Positions 7,778-18,300 of a stretch of 64,000 nt of DNA are shown here, in pieces. The first letter of the stretch is position 1. The number at the start of each line of letters is the position of its first letter. The DNA lies in assembly GCA_021771915.1 (NCBI GenBank), contig JAETNY010000004.1, positions 1 through 64,000 on the forward strand, read 5' to 3'. This DNA comes from Bacillota bacterium. Lineage in GTDB: Bacteria > Bacillota > Dehalobacteriia > UBA4068 > UBA4997. The notes below the pieces were generated by a model. It searched no databases. It was not told the origin of the DNA and saw only the letters and a list, made by a program, of their open reading frames with translations. Made by a program: the position numbers and the translations under genes.

Positions 7778-10700
7778 ATGGAACAAAATATCAGAAGCAA
7801 CTATAAGCGTCTGCTGGCCTTTGTGCTGATGTTTGCGGTACTGTTTGGCCAGTTTATGCCCTTTATGCCGCAGAATGTGGCCTACGCCGCCCAGCAGAAC
7901 AGCTATCACGACCCTGCCAAACATTGGACTACGGCCAGTAACCGCACCAATGAGCTGGACGCTAACTCGGTAACAAGCCAGGAAACTTTTTTGTGTTACA
8001 ACTGCGGCAAAGCCACCCAGTTTACGGTTTGGCGTACCCCGGAATATACCAGGGACGGCAACAGCGATTTAACGAGAAATGTTAAATATTCCGACGGCAC
8101 AATGGTGGACGGAGTAACCAAGGGCAATGTCAACGGCGGTAAACCCGGCGTAAACGCCTACTATACGCAGCACCATTGGACGAAAGCCGCCTGCTCCCAG
8201 TGCGGCAATTTCAACAGCCAGATGGACAACACCGAATATTGCTTTAACAAAAACGTCTACTGGCTCTATGACTGCGCCGCCGAATTTATGCAGGATTTGG
8301 ACGAGAAAGTCAGTTATGAGTATGCCGACAGTCAGTATCATAAGGAAACCAGAGAGGGCGGTAAATACTGCGCCTTTTGTTATGGCACAATTCATAAGCA
8401 AAGCAGCCGTCTGGTTCCGCATAATCTGGCTAAGGAGGTTCTGCCCCAGCTGGCAAACCAGAGGTTCGCTATCGTGTCCCACTGTACCGACTGCGACTAT
8501 GTAAAAACGGAATATGTGGCCGCCAAGGCAGTAATCGCCGATTATTACGGCGTGGTGGACGGACAGCCGCATACCATTACGGTCAGCGACCTTTCCGAGG
8601 CCGGCGTTCGGGCTTCCATACGCTACGGAACCAGCGCCAATAACTGCAACTTAACCAGCGCACCTAACTTTACGGAACAGGGACAATATACGGTCTATTA
8701 CAGTATTACCTACAAGCTGAATAGTGTTGAAATGATCGAGGACGGCGTAGCCTATGTGTGGCTGCACGAGGAGCGGGAGCCGGACGGAGACTGCGCCTGC
8801 GGCTGCGGCGATCCGAACTGCGATTGCCGCAAACCCAACTGTAACGGCGGTTGCTGTCATACCAGCTGTGGAGATAACCATAAGTTTTCTTTAATTGAAA
8901 GCATTAAACCCACCTGTCTGGCTCTGGGTTATGACCGCTATCTGTGTGTGAACTGCGGCAAAATTGAAAAGCGAGATTATGTGGACTCTCTGGGGCATTC
9001 TATGCAGCAGATTTTAATCCGGGAGGCTACCTGCGAGGTTGACGGCAAGGTGCTGAATATTTGCTCCCGCTGCGGTTTAACGGAGGTTGAATATACCCCC
9101 AAAGGCGAGCATAAATACAGCAGCTTCAATGTGGCTCCCTCCTGCACCAGTCCCGGCTATACGGTTAAGGAGTGCAGCGTTTGTGGAGATAGACATATTG
9201 TGGCTATGACCGAGGCTTTGCCGCATAATTATGAGGCGCACCCGGTACTGCCCACCTGCACCACCGGCGGACAAACGACCTACATTTGCGAGGGCTGCGG
9301 CAGCACTTTTATCGGCGACCATACGGAACCGCTTGGCCACACCTGGAATGATGGTGTTTATCTTGTGGAGCCAACCTGTGCCGAGGACGGCGTTATTGAA
9401 TTTACCTGCACCAGATGTGGAGCTACTAAAAGAGTGGTTGAGGAAAGCGGCCTGCACTCCACCTGCGCCGGAACTATCAACAATGCACATAAAATGGCAA
9501 TGAATACGGTTCTGGCAACCTCACAGGTTAAAGCGCCTATGTTGCAGGCAGGTAATATGGTTTTGGATAAGGCGACGACTGCCACTGCCACGGCGGCGGC
9601 CAGCAAAGCGGGCGGCGGCCATATTGTGGGCAGCCCGGCAACCTGCCTGAACCCTCAAACCTGCGTGGTGTGCGGAGCTGTTTTGGCGGAGGCCACCGGC
9701 CACCGCTACTGGCAGGAAACCACCGCCCCGACCTGTACCGAAATGGGCTACACTACCTACACCTGCATTAACTGTAACCAAAGCTACAAAAGCGATTATC
9801 TGAATGCTTTGGGGCATAATTATGCCGAGCAGGTAACCGCTCCCAGCTGTACCAGTCAGGGCTTTACCACTTACACCTGCCGCAAATGTGGGGACAACTA
9901 TGTGGGCAATTACCGGGAGATGACCGACCACGTTTGGGACAGCGGTACGGAAAAGGTAAATGCCACCTGCAATGGAGCTGGAATTACCGAGTATCACTGC
10001 AAAAAATGTGATGCGGTACGTCTGGAAACCGCTAACGCCGCCGGACATACGGCAGGAGCGGCGGCGGACTGCACCAATCCCCAGCTTTGCACCCAGTGTG
10101 GGGCAGTTCTCCAAAACGCCAAAGGGCACCGTCTGGAGCAGAAAGTAACCGCTCCTACCTGCGAAAGTATCGGCTACACCACTGTAACCTGCAAGGATTG
10201 TGGTCTGAATTACAAAACCGATTACACCGATCATTTGGGGCACAGCTATCAGCCGGAGGTTACAAAACCCACTTGTCTGGAAAGAGGTTATACTACTTAC
10301 ACTTGCGCCAGCTGTGGGGACAGTTACACTTCGGATTATACCGAGCCTGTCGGCCATATTTGGGATAACGGCAAGCTGGTGGTTAGCGCTACCTGCGGCG
10401 GAGCCGGGATTACTGAATATCACTGCCAAAACTGCGAGGCTACCAGACTGGAGAATGAAGCGGCGGCCGGTCATACGCCGGGCAAAGCTGCAACCTGCAC
10501 CGAAGCGCAAATCTGCACCGACTGTGGAGCCATACTTCAGCAGGCATTGGGGCACAGCTTCAAGGAGGAAGTAATCGCTGCAAATTGTCTGGATATGGGC
10601 TACACTACCGTAACCTGCCAAAACGAGGGCTGCGGTTACACCTACAAGACGGATTACACCAGGCCGCTGGGGCATAACTATCTGCCGGAGATTACGTCTG

Positions 10701-12961
10701 CCAGTTGCACCGAGGGCGGTTACACTACCTACACCTGCGAACGCTGTGGGGACAGCTATACTGCGGAATACACCGAGGCTGTCGGCCATAAGTGGGACGC
10801 TGGCAAAACGGTAGTTAATTCGGTCTGCAACAATGACGGTATGACGGAGTACCGCTGCGAAAACTGTAACGAAGTGCGTCTGGAGGCACAGTCCGCTTCT
10901 GGCCATACGCCGGGGGCAGATGCCAACTGTTTAGAGCCGCAGGTCTGCACCAAATGTGGGGCGATTTTGAATAAAGCAACCGGCCATAATTTCCAGGCAG
11001 AAGTAACCCCGGCTGCCTGTCTGGATATGGGCTACACCACTTTCACCTGTGCAAATTGTGAGTTCAGCTACAAAACGGAATATACCAAACCGCAGGGGCA
11101 TAATTACCAACCAGAGGTAACCGTTCCTACCTGTTTAGAGAAAGGCTTTACCACTTACACTTGTCAGAATGAGGGCTGTGAAGACAGTTATGTTGCCGAC
11201 TATGTTGAGGCCACCGGCCATAAGTGGGACGGCGGCAAAACGGTAACCGAATCGGTTTGCAACGGCGAGGGAATGACGGAATATCGCTGTGAAAGCTGCG
11301 GCCTGCACCGGCTGGAGGCTAAATCCGCCCTTGGGCATACGCCAGGAGCGGCGGCCACCTGCACCGAGCCGCAGGTTTGCACCAGATGTAACGCTATATT
11401 GAAAGCGGCCACCGGCCACGATTATGTGAGCAAGGCAACCGCTCCGACCTGTGAGCAAATGGGCTTTACTTCGCACACCTGCAAATACTGTGGAGATAGC
11501 TACAAGAGCGATTATCTGGACGCTGCCGGTCATACCTCCGGCGAATGGGTTGTGGACAAGCAGCCAACTTTAACTGCCGAGGGAAGCAAACACAAAAGCT
11601 GCACCAAGTGTGGCAAGGTTCTGGAAACCGAGGTTATTGAGCAAGTTTACAACCAATCTGTAACCGACGGTAAAGGCGAAGCCACCGTTGGCCAATATCT
11701 GGTAACGGTTGCGGATACCGAGAGTAAAAATCCCGTTGTTGGCGCTGTTGTGAACCTTAATACTGACAATTCTATTTCGGTAAATCTGCCCGGCAATAGA
11801 TTACTGGACTATGCGGTGCAAACTACTGTTAAGGTGCAGCTTAAGACGGATAACAGCCAGAATTGGCAGGTCGTATCGGCAATGGCTGTGTCTGTAACCG
11901 ACGTTAATAAGAACTATTCCGCCGGCAAAACCGACGCTAACGGCCAGCTTGTTGTGCCTGCCACTTCCGGCAACACCAACACCGACGGCGTGGTAACCAT
12001 TGGCAAAACTGACGACGGCGTTAAGCAAACGCTGACGGTCAAGGTGTTCAAGGACGGCACCAAGCGCCCGATTAAAGACGCTGCGGTGGATACCAATAAG
12101 GACGGCGACGTTAAGGTGCAGCTGCCCAAAGGCGTGGATATGGACGAGGAAAACCGTATCGGCGTTTTGGTGAGCGACCATAAGCAGCAGCCGCAGGATA
12201 AGGTCAATGTGGATATTAAGGGCGATTTAAAGCAGCAGGCCGAGGGAGCAACGGATAAGGACGGCGAAGTTATTTTGCCGGAAACTCCGGCAGAAACCGA
12301 GCGGCACAGCGCCTACATTGTGGGCTACACCGACGGCACTTTCCGCCCGGAGGCTCAGATAACCAGAGCCGAAGCGGCGGCTATCTTTGCCCGTCTGCTG
12401 GCCGAGGCTAAGAATGAGCATATTTCTCCGGCCAAATACACCAACTTTAGCGATACGACGGTTAGCGCCTGGTATGCGGATTATGTTAATTATCTGACCG
12501 GCTATGGGGTTATTGTAGGTGAAAAATCTACTTTCCGGCCTAACGAAGATATTACCAGAGCGGAACTGACGGCGATGGCAGTACGCTTCTTTGAAGTAAC
12601 CGGCAAAGAGTTGGAGAATGCGGACAGTAAAAACAAGAACAACACCAAGAAATTTAACGATGTTTCCAACAGCTATTGGGCGGCGGAATATATTGAGGAC
12701 GCTGCGCTTTATGGCTGGGTACAGGGTTATGGCAACGGAAGCTTCAAGAGCGAGGCCAAAATTACCAGAGCCGAGGCGGTAACCCTCATCAATAACCTGC
12801 TGGAACGTTCTGCGGACAGCGAATATATCTCGAACAATGGCCGCAGGCTTAACACTTTCAGCGATGTTTACGCCAAACATTGGGCATACGCCGCTATTCT
12901 GGAGGCAGCCAACAGCCATAATGCGGTGGTAGATAAGGAAACAGAAACCTGGAACAGATAA
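7778..12961 (+). CDS. Giant SLH-anchored surface protein with Cys-x2-Cys repeats
   Basis: A 1,727-residue exported protein. A signal peptide (about 1-38) is followed by a Cys-rich region to about residue 1,290 made of short units of the form C...GYTTYTCxxC...GH, then a Thr/Val/Asp-rich region, and three SLH domains (from about residue 1,508, each with GY/TFRP and ITRAE motifs) that bind secondary wall polymers. It is probably a large fibrous adhesin held in the S-layer. In related ICEs this place can carry a surface adhesin; here it may promote contact in mating or host binding. The many Cys pairs may hold zinc or disulfides. Ribosome site aaagga precedes ATG 7778. Confidence 0.85.
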   Translation: MEQNIRSNYKRLLAFVLMFAVLFGQFMPFMPQNVAYAAQQNSYHDPAKHWTTASNRTNELDANSVTSQETFLCYNCGKATQFTVWRTPEYTRDGNSDLTRNVKYSDGTMVDGVTKGNVNGGKPGVNAYYTQHHWTKAACSQCGNFNSQMDNTEYCFNKNVYWLYDCAAEFMQDLDEKVSYEYADSQYHKETREGGKYCAFCYGTIHKQSSRLVPHNLAKEVLPQLANQRFAIVSHCTDCDYVKTEYVAAKAVIADYYGVVDGQPHTITVSDLSEAGVRASIRYGTSANNCNLTSAPNFTEQGQYTVYYSITYKLNSVEMIEDGVAYVWLHEEREPDGDCACGCGDPNCDCRKPNCNGGCCHTSCGDNHKFSLIESIKPTCLALGYDRYLCVNCGKIEKRDYVDSLGHSMQQILIREATCEVDGKVLNICSRCGLTEVEYTPKGEHKYSSFNVAPSCTSPGYTVKECSVCGDRHIVAMTEALPHNYEAHPVLPTCTTGGQTTYICEGCGSTFIGDHTEPLGHTWNDGVYLVEPTCAEDGVIEFTCTRCGATKRVVEESGLHSTCAGTINNAHKMAMNTVLATSQVKAPMLQAGNMVLDKATTATATAAASKAGGGHIVGSPATCLNPQTCVVCGAVLAEATGHRYWQETTAPTCTEMGYTTYTCINCNQSYKSDYLNALGHNYAEQVTAPSCTSQGFTTYTCRKCGDNYVGNYREMTDHVWDSGTEKVNATCNGAGITEYHCKKCDAVRLETANAAGHTAGAAADCTNPQLCTQCGAVLQNAKGHRLEQKVTAPTCESIGYTTVTCKDCGLNYKTDYTDHLGHSYQPEVTKPTCLERGYTTYTCASCGDSYTSDYTEPVGHIWDNGKLVVSATCGGAGITEYHCQNCEATRLENEAAAGHTPGKAATCTEAQICTDCGAILQQALGHSFKEEVIAANCLDMGYTTVTCQNEGCGYTYKTDYTRPLGHNYLPEITSASCTEGGYTTYTCERCGDSYTAEYTEAVGHKWDAGKTVVNSVCNNDGMTEYRCENCNEVRLEAQSASGHTPGADANCLEPQVCTKCGAILNKATGHNFQAEVTPAACLDMGYTTFTCANCEFSYKTEYTKPQGHNYQPEVTVPTCLEKGFTTYTCQNEGCEDSYVADYVEATGHKWDGGKTVTESVCNGEGMTEYRCESCGLHRLEAKSALGHTPGAAATCTEPQVCTRCNAILKAATGHDYVSKATAPTCEQMGFTSHTCKYCGDSYKSDYLDAAGHTSGEWVVDKQPTLTAEGSKHKSCTKCGKVLETEVIEQVYNQSVTDGKGEATVGQYLVTVADTESKNPVVGAVVNLNTDNSISVNLPGNRLLDYAVQTTVKVQLKTDNSQNWQVVSAMAVSVTDVNKNYSAGKTDANGQLVVPATSGNTNTDGVVTIGKTDDGVKQTLTVKVFKDGTKRPIKDAAVDTNKDGDVKVQLPKGVDMDEENRIGVLVSDHKQQPQDKVNVDIKGDLKQQAEGATDKDGEVILPETPAETERHSAYIVGYTDGTFRPEAQITRAEAAAIFARLLAEAKNEHISPAKYTNFSDTTVSAWYADYVNYLTGYGVIVGEKSTFRPNEDITRAELTAMAVRFFEVTGKELENADSKNKNNTKKFNDVSNSYWAAEYIEDAALYGWVQGYGNGSFKSEAKITRAEAVTLINNLLERSADSEYISNNGRRLNTFSDVYAKHWAYAAILEAANSHNAVVDKETETWNR
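9607..11440 (+). repeat. Four ~430-bp super-repeats inside the surface-protein gene
   Basis: Segments beginning at the GHTPG-type motif and its downstream CGAIL block recur near 9,607, 10,037, 10,463, 10,900 and 11,330, a period of about 430 bases (about 143 residues). Each super-repeat contains four different Cys-x2-Cys units in the same order. Copies differ in sequence, so they are older than very recent slippage. Estimated by eye. Confidence 0.75.
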
Positions 12962-12990
12962 TTTTGAGTAAAGGAATATATTAAAATGAA

Positions 12991-13046
12991 ATAGCAAAAT
13001 GGCCGCCTTGCGATATGTTTTTTAATCGCAGGGCGGTCATTGCTAT
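12991..13046 (+). terminator. Long hairpin before topoisomerase III
   Basis: Left arm 12,991-13,014 and right arm 13,025-13,046 pair over about 21 positions (atagca/tgctat at the base, ggccgcc/gggcggtc in the middle, gcgat/atcgc at the top) with a two-base bulge and two mismatched or G-U positions. T-runs occur in the loop but not after the right arm, so termination would be weak; it separates the surface-protein gene from topB and may be an attenuator or RNA stop/processing signal. Confidence 0.5.
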
Positions 13047-13072
13047 ATCTAAATAAGAATGGAGGAATTTGT

Positions 13073-14866
13073 TTGAAAGAAAAACTAAAGTTAGTGATTA
13101 GCGAAAAGCCCAGCGTAGCAATGAATTTGGCGAAAGTGTTGGGCGCAAATACCAGAAAAGATGGCTATCTGGAGGGAGCCGGCTGGCTGGTTAGCTGGTG
13201 TGTTGGCCATCTGGCCGGGCTGGCTGCGCCGGAGGTTTACAACAAGGATTATGCCAAATGGCGCAGGGAGGATTTGCCGATTTTGCCCAGCGGCAGCTGG
13301 CGAATGACGGTTACGGAAAACACCAGAGGTCAGTTTGAAATCCTCAAAAAGCTGCTGCGTAGAAGTGATGTGGAATATGTAGTAAACGCCTGCGACGCTG
13401 GCAGGGAGGGCGAGTTAATCTTTAGGAGCGTTTATCACCTGGCCGGGTGCGATAAACCCATAAAGCGGCTTTGGATAAGCAGTATGGAAGAAGCCGCTAT
13501 CCGGGAAGGCTTTGCCAACCTCCGACCGGGCGAAGATTTTGCAGGGCTTTACCGGGCGGCTTTGTGTCGGGCAAAGGCGGATTGGCTGGTTGGAATTAAC
13601 GCCACTCGCCTGTTTTCCCTGCTCTATGGCCGGACTTTGCATATTGGCCGGGTAATGTCCCCCACGCTGGCAATTGCGGTGGAGAGAGAAGCGGAAATCG
13701 CCGCTTTTCAGCCGGAAACCTTTTACAGTGTGGAAATCCAGTGTGGCGATTTGAAGCTGACCAGTAAAAGAATGGCAGATAAAAAGGCGGCTGAAGATTT
13801 GGCAGAAGCTTGCGCAAATACTTCTGTTACAATTCAACAGGTTGAGCGTCAGGAGAAAAGCGAAAAACCGCCCCTGCTCTATGATTTGACCGCTTTACAG
13901 CGAGAGGTCAATCGCCGGGTTGGCTACACCGCCCAGCAAACGCTGGACTATCTACAAGCATTGTATGAAAAAAAACTGGTAACCTACCCCCGAACGGACA
14001 GCCGCTATCTGACCGAAAATATGCAAAGCATTGTGGCGGATTTGGTACAAACAGCGTCGGCAGTCTGCGGCCTTATCGCTCCGGCGGAAATTCTGGCAGC
14101 GCAGGTCTGCAATACCGCTAAAGTGAGCGACCATCACGCTGTTGTGCCGACTAAAACCTTAACCGCAGATAAAGTCAAAGATTTGTCCAAGGGGGAAAAC
14201 GCTATTCTGGGACTGGTCTGTTTTGGGCTGCTCCGAGCTGTGGCCGCCCCCTACCGTTACGTTCAGACTAAAGTTACCGCTGAATGTGCAGGAAAAATAT
14301 TTTCAGCCGGATATAAAGAAATTTTAGATTACGGTTGGCGGCAATATTACCCCAAAGATATAACTGGGGATAAATTTGACATTGAATTGAGCGAGGGGCA
14401 ACAGCTAGCCGTTGGGGCGGCAAACATTAAGCAGGGCCAAACCGAACCTAAAGCCCACTTCACCGAGGATACCATCCTAGCGGCAATGGAAAAGGCTGGC
14501 AATAAAGAAATGCCGCAAGATATAGAGCGCAAAGGCATTGGTACTCCGGCTACCAGAGCCGGTATTTTGGAAAAGCTGGTGAACGTGGGACTGCTGGAGC
14601 GCAAAAAGAGCAAAAAGGCGGCTAATCTACTGCCCACCAAGCTGGGTCAGGCTTTAATCACCATTCTGCCGGAGGAACTGCAATCTCCGCTGCTTACTGC
14701 TGAATGGGAGCAACGGTTGTTGGAAGTAGAAAACGGCAGTTTGTCCGAGGAAGAATTTATTCAGGGCATTGAGGATCTGATAAGCGGTCTGGTTAAGGAT
14801 TGCCGGGCGGTTCCCGGAGCCGAAGCTTTGTTTCCGCCTATACAGCGGAGGGCAAAGAATGGCTGA
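13073..14866 (+). CDS. topB: DNA topoisomerase III (type IA) of the ICE
   Basis: A 597-residue type IA topoisomerase that relaxes and decatenates single-stranded or gapped DNA. The Toprim domain begins LKLVISEKPSVA, with the acidic motif NACDAGREGELIF around residue 107; the active-site Tyr lies in TYPRTDSRYL (residue 305). The TTG at 13,073 follows ggaggaattt, so I use it and not the longer frame. Topoisomerase III is a regular part of clostridial ICEs and probably helps process the element during transfer. The stop overlaps the next gene by 8 bases. Confidence 0.93.
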   Translation: MKEKLKLVISEKPSVAMNLAKVLGANTRKDGYLEGAGWLVSWCVGHLAGLAAPEVYNKDYAKWRREDLPILPSGSWRMTVTENTRGQFEILKKLLRRSDVEYVVNACDAGREGELIFRSVYHLAGCDKPIKRLWISSMEEAAIREGFANLRPGEDFAGLYRAALCRAKADWLVGINATRLFSLLYGRTLHIGRVMSPTLAIAVEREAEIAAFQPETFYSVEIQCGDLKLTSKRMADKKAAEDLAEACANTSVTIQQVERQEKSEKPPLLYDLTALQREVNRRVGYTAQQTLDYLQALYEKKLVTYPRTDSRYLTENMQSIVADLVQTASAVCGLIAPAEILAAQVCNTAKVSDHHAVVPTKTLTADKVKDLSKGENAILGLVCFGLLRAVAAPYRYVQTKVTAECAGKIFSAGYKEILDYGWRQYYPKDITGDKFDIELSEGQQLAVGAANIKQGQTEPKAHFTEDTILAAMEKAGNKEMPQDIERKGIGTPATRAGILEKLVNVGLLERKKSKKAANLLPTKLGQALITILPEELQSPLLTAEWEQRLLEVENGSLSEEEFIQGIEDLISGLVKDCRAVPGAEALFPPIQRRAKNG

Positions 14867-15218
14867 AATATTGACAGAAAGCCAACTGCGGCAGGCCAGA
14901 CGCTTAATTAAAGGGCTTTGCGCCAACTATGATAATGGCCGCTGCCTGATTTTAGACAGCATTTGCCCGCAATATGTTTCCTATACCCTGCTTTGCAATT
15001 ATTTTCGGGAGGCAGTTTTACCGGAGGATAAGGAATTGACAACAGCTGTTTATGGGGAGCCTGTTGTGCGGAGCTGCCTTATTTGCGGCGAACCGTTGCA
15101 GGCTAAATCCAATCGGGCAAAATATTGTTCAAAATGCGCAATATTTATGCGGCGCAAAAGACAGGCCGGATATGAGCAAACACGTCGGGAAAATCAAGCG
15201 CAAAAAATGAGCTTTTAG
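14859..15218 (+). CDS. Cysteine-rich VLP domain protein
   Basis: A 119-residue protein, translationally coupled to topB. The stretch CANYDNGRCLILDSICPQYV followed by LLCNYF and AVLP is the pattern of the Cys_rich_VLP family, and the C-terminal CLICGEPL...YCSKC is a second zinc-binding set. The family is restricted to conjugative elements and is of unknown function; the zinc-binding appearance suggests nucleic-acid binding. The stop codon lies within the left arm of the inverted repeat described next. Confidence 0.8.
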   Translation: MAEILTESQLRQARRLIKGLCANYDNGRCLILDSICPQYVSYTLLCNYFREAVLPEDKELTTAVYGEPVVRSCLICGEPLQAKSNRAKYCSKCAIFMRRKRQAGYEQTRRENQAQKMSF

Positions 15219-15322
15219 AGGTTGTAAAGCCTTATCCCACAAGGTTTGGCAAGGTTAATTTTCGGCCTGTGCGTATGGGTTATCCTAAAAGCAGAAAACT
15301 GACCTTAAAAAGCTCATTTTTT
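15202..15322 (+). promoter_or_regulatory. Long inverted repeat enclosing a ~80-base leader
   Basis: The 21-base arms at 15,202-15,222 and 15,302-15,322 pair at 19 of 21 positions; the core is aaaaaatgagctttt against its complement, and the right arm ends in six T. Transcribed, this would be a long stem closing a structured loop just before the methylase/helicase gene. The T-run makes a terminator or attenuator controlling expression of the 7.6-kb gene plausible. Function is inferred. Confidence 0.5.
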
Positions 15323-15362
15323 AATTGAGATGACAAGTTTGAATTTGGAGGTGATATGGTTT

Positions 15363-18300
15363 ATGATAAATAAAGTACAAAGCTATGCAATGCTGTCCGG
15401 GCAGACCGCCCGGCAAATTACAGCCAGCCGGGAGCAGTGGACGGACTTCCTGCGCTTATCCGGCAGACTGTATAAATACCCTTTTGCGGAGCAGCTGCTT
15501 ATTTACGCCCAAAGGCCGGAGGCCAAAGCCTGCGCCGAGTACGATTTCTGGAACAGCCGAATGCAGCGTTATGTGCGGCGAGGCTCCAAAGGCATTGCCT
15601 TAATTGACGAGAGCGGCAGCCAGCCCCGGCTTAAATATGTGTTTGACGTATCCGACACTGGGGGCAGGCGCAAGCCCTATCTGTGGCAATATGATGAAAC
15701 CAAACATCAAGATGTTGTCGGAGCGGCGCTAGAACAAGAATACGGCGTGTCGGCAGAAAACGGTTTGGCCGGGCAGCTACGGAGCATTGCCGCCGGAATG
15801 GCGGAGGAATATTGGCGGCAAAATCAGGAAGATATTTTATCCGAAGTTTATGGCAGCGCCCTGTCCCGGCTGCCCAGAGAGGATATTGCAGCCGGCTATC
15901 TGGAGGCGGCAGAAGTAAGCATTGCCTACACACTGCTTTCTCGCTGCGGTCTGGAGGCGGACAGCTATTTTACACACGAGGAGTTTTTGAGTATCTTTGA
16001 CTTCAACACGCCGGCTACGGTGGCAACATTGGGCGCTGCGGTCAGCGATTGCAGCGAGCAGGTTTTACGGCAGATTGAAGTTGTGGTAAAGAATTATGAG
16101 CGAGAGCATATTTCAGAAAGGATTGAAGAAAATGACAAAATTGAATTACCAACAGGTGGGCGATTATCTGTTGCCGGAGTTGAGTATGAGCGAAGAAGCG
16201 ATGAAACCGCTGGGCAAATACGCACTGCTGCGGCGGGATTATCTGAAGAAGCACAGGCCAACTCTTTGGACGGCGCTGCAAGTGGAGGGTCAGTTGCACA
16301 GCCACCTGCTGGAGATCGAGGAAACGGCCAAACGCCGGTTGGAGCAGATAATGCAGGATTTGACGGAGGCCGCAGGAGCAGACGAAAACCTCAAAGCCGA
16401 AAATCCCCTGCAATGGGTGGGGCTGATGAACAGCCTGCACCAACAGGCGGAAGAGATAATTCTTCGGGAGCTGATATTAGCATAGGTTCGGCGGAAGTTG
16501 GATCGCAAACGGTACAATTAAGTTTATTTGACCTGTCCACTATTCCCAGTGAACAGCAGCAGAGAGCGGCCATTGCAAAGGCCGCTCCTGTTCTTTTTAA
16601 GCAGAAGTTCAGTCAGGAAGAAACAGACAATGTGCTGCGCTTTGGCTGCAATGAAAGAAATGCCCGAATGGAGATTGCCGCCGAATTCAGCAAACAAAAA
16701 CCGCTTGCAGATAAGGCGGCCTATCTGCAAAATCTTTTTGAGGGCGGCCACGGCTTTTTAAACGACGATGGTAATATTTCCGTCTGGTTCGCCGACGAGG
16801 GTATTCGTCTTATGCGAAACGGCAGCGTCAGATATGATAATCGTGCGCAAATTATCCCCTGGCAGCAGGCGGCAGAGCGAATAGACGAGCTGCTGTCTGC
16901 CGGGGAATTTGCCAGCGAGTTGGAAATTGCCGGGGCTTTGGGCTATGAAAGAAAAAGAATTGCCAGCGATTTGTGGGATATAGCCAGAGATTTAAGCGAC
17001 GAGGGAAAGAAACAGGGTTTGTTTTCTTTTATCAGGGTAGAGGTTGAAGCTGTTTCCGGCGGTTTTCCGGAAGAAGTAGAGAAATTATCTCAAATGTTAG
17101 CCGAGCCGGAGCAGTTGTCCCAAATTATTGCTGAATACAGTGGATTTGCGAAAGCCTATTCCCAAAATAGAAAGGTTATGCGTTTCCGGCCTAATACGGC
17201 TAAAGGAATGGCAGCCAGGCTGGCCGATTTACAACTTCCCCGGCTGGAGTACGGCAGCAAAATGCCGGAATTGCCGGATGTTGAACAGTTCATTACGGAA
17301 GATGAGCTTGCGGCGGCTTTAAGCTATTATAGCCGTTCTGACAGCAGCCGACACCGGATATATAGCTTCTTTAGAGAGCCGCACACTGCCAAAGAAAAAG
17401 CAGATTTTCTGAAAAAGGAATACGGCATTGGCGAGCGAAGCGGCGCTTTGCCGGGCAGCTTTTCATCTTTTGAGAATTATGACGCTAAAGGTATTAGGTA
17501 TAGCAAATCAAATTGCCCTGACGTTATGCTTAGCTGGAATAATGTGGTTAAGCGTTTAGATAAGCTAATTACCGATGGGCGATATATTAGCGCCGAGGAA
17601 TTGGCTCAATGGATGGAACAGGCAGAGCTAACACAACCTGCACCGGAGGCTGGACAAACGCCAGATATTGAAATCAGTAAATCGGAAATTATTGAGCCGG
17701 AAGCTGTGCAAATGCCGGAAGTTACCAAAGAACAAAAGCCGCTTACAGATACAAAAACGCAGTATAAGGTTGGCGATATGGTCTATTTGGAGAATACGGC
17801 TTTCGTCATAGAAAAGATTGACCAGTGGGACGTTAGCCTTTTGGATCATACGCTTATTTATCCAATCTTCCGCTCCGAAAATAAAGAAAACTTTGAGCGC
17901 CTTTTGCAGCAGGACGAGCGGAATAATTATCTTTTTAATATAGAAGAAACTGTTTCTAAAACCGCAGATATTGAAGTTGTGGAGCCGGAAGTTGAAGTTA
18001 TGCCAACTACTGCGTCTGTGGGTAACTATGCTATCTGGAACAGCGATTTAGGCGTTGGCGGCGTTAAAACCAAATATGCAATGAATGTGGCGGCAATAAA
18101 GACGCTGAAACAGATTGAGCAGGAAAACCGTCAGGCCACACCGGAAGAGCAGGAAATATTGAGCCAGTATGTGGGCTGGGGCGCATTGCCAGAGGTTTTC
18201 GACAGTACCAAAGAAAACTGGCAGACCGAATACGCCGAATTGAAAAGCCTGCTCACCGATGCTGAATATATTGCCGCCAGAGGCAGCGTTTTGAACGCTC

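Noticed and set aside
9521-10906. A 461-codon minus-strand frame opposite the surface-protein gene
   Set aside because: It mirrors the repeats of the plus-strand gene, and similar antisense frames recur with the repeat period; no ribosome site.
9607-11440. Tandem DNA repeats as a possible CRISPR or satellite array
   Set aside because: The period is about 430 bases, copies diverge at third positions and the frame is open throughout: they are protein repeats.
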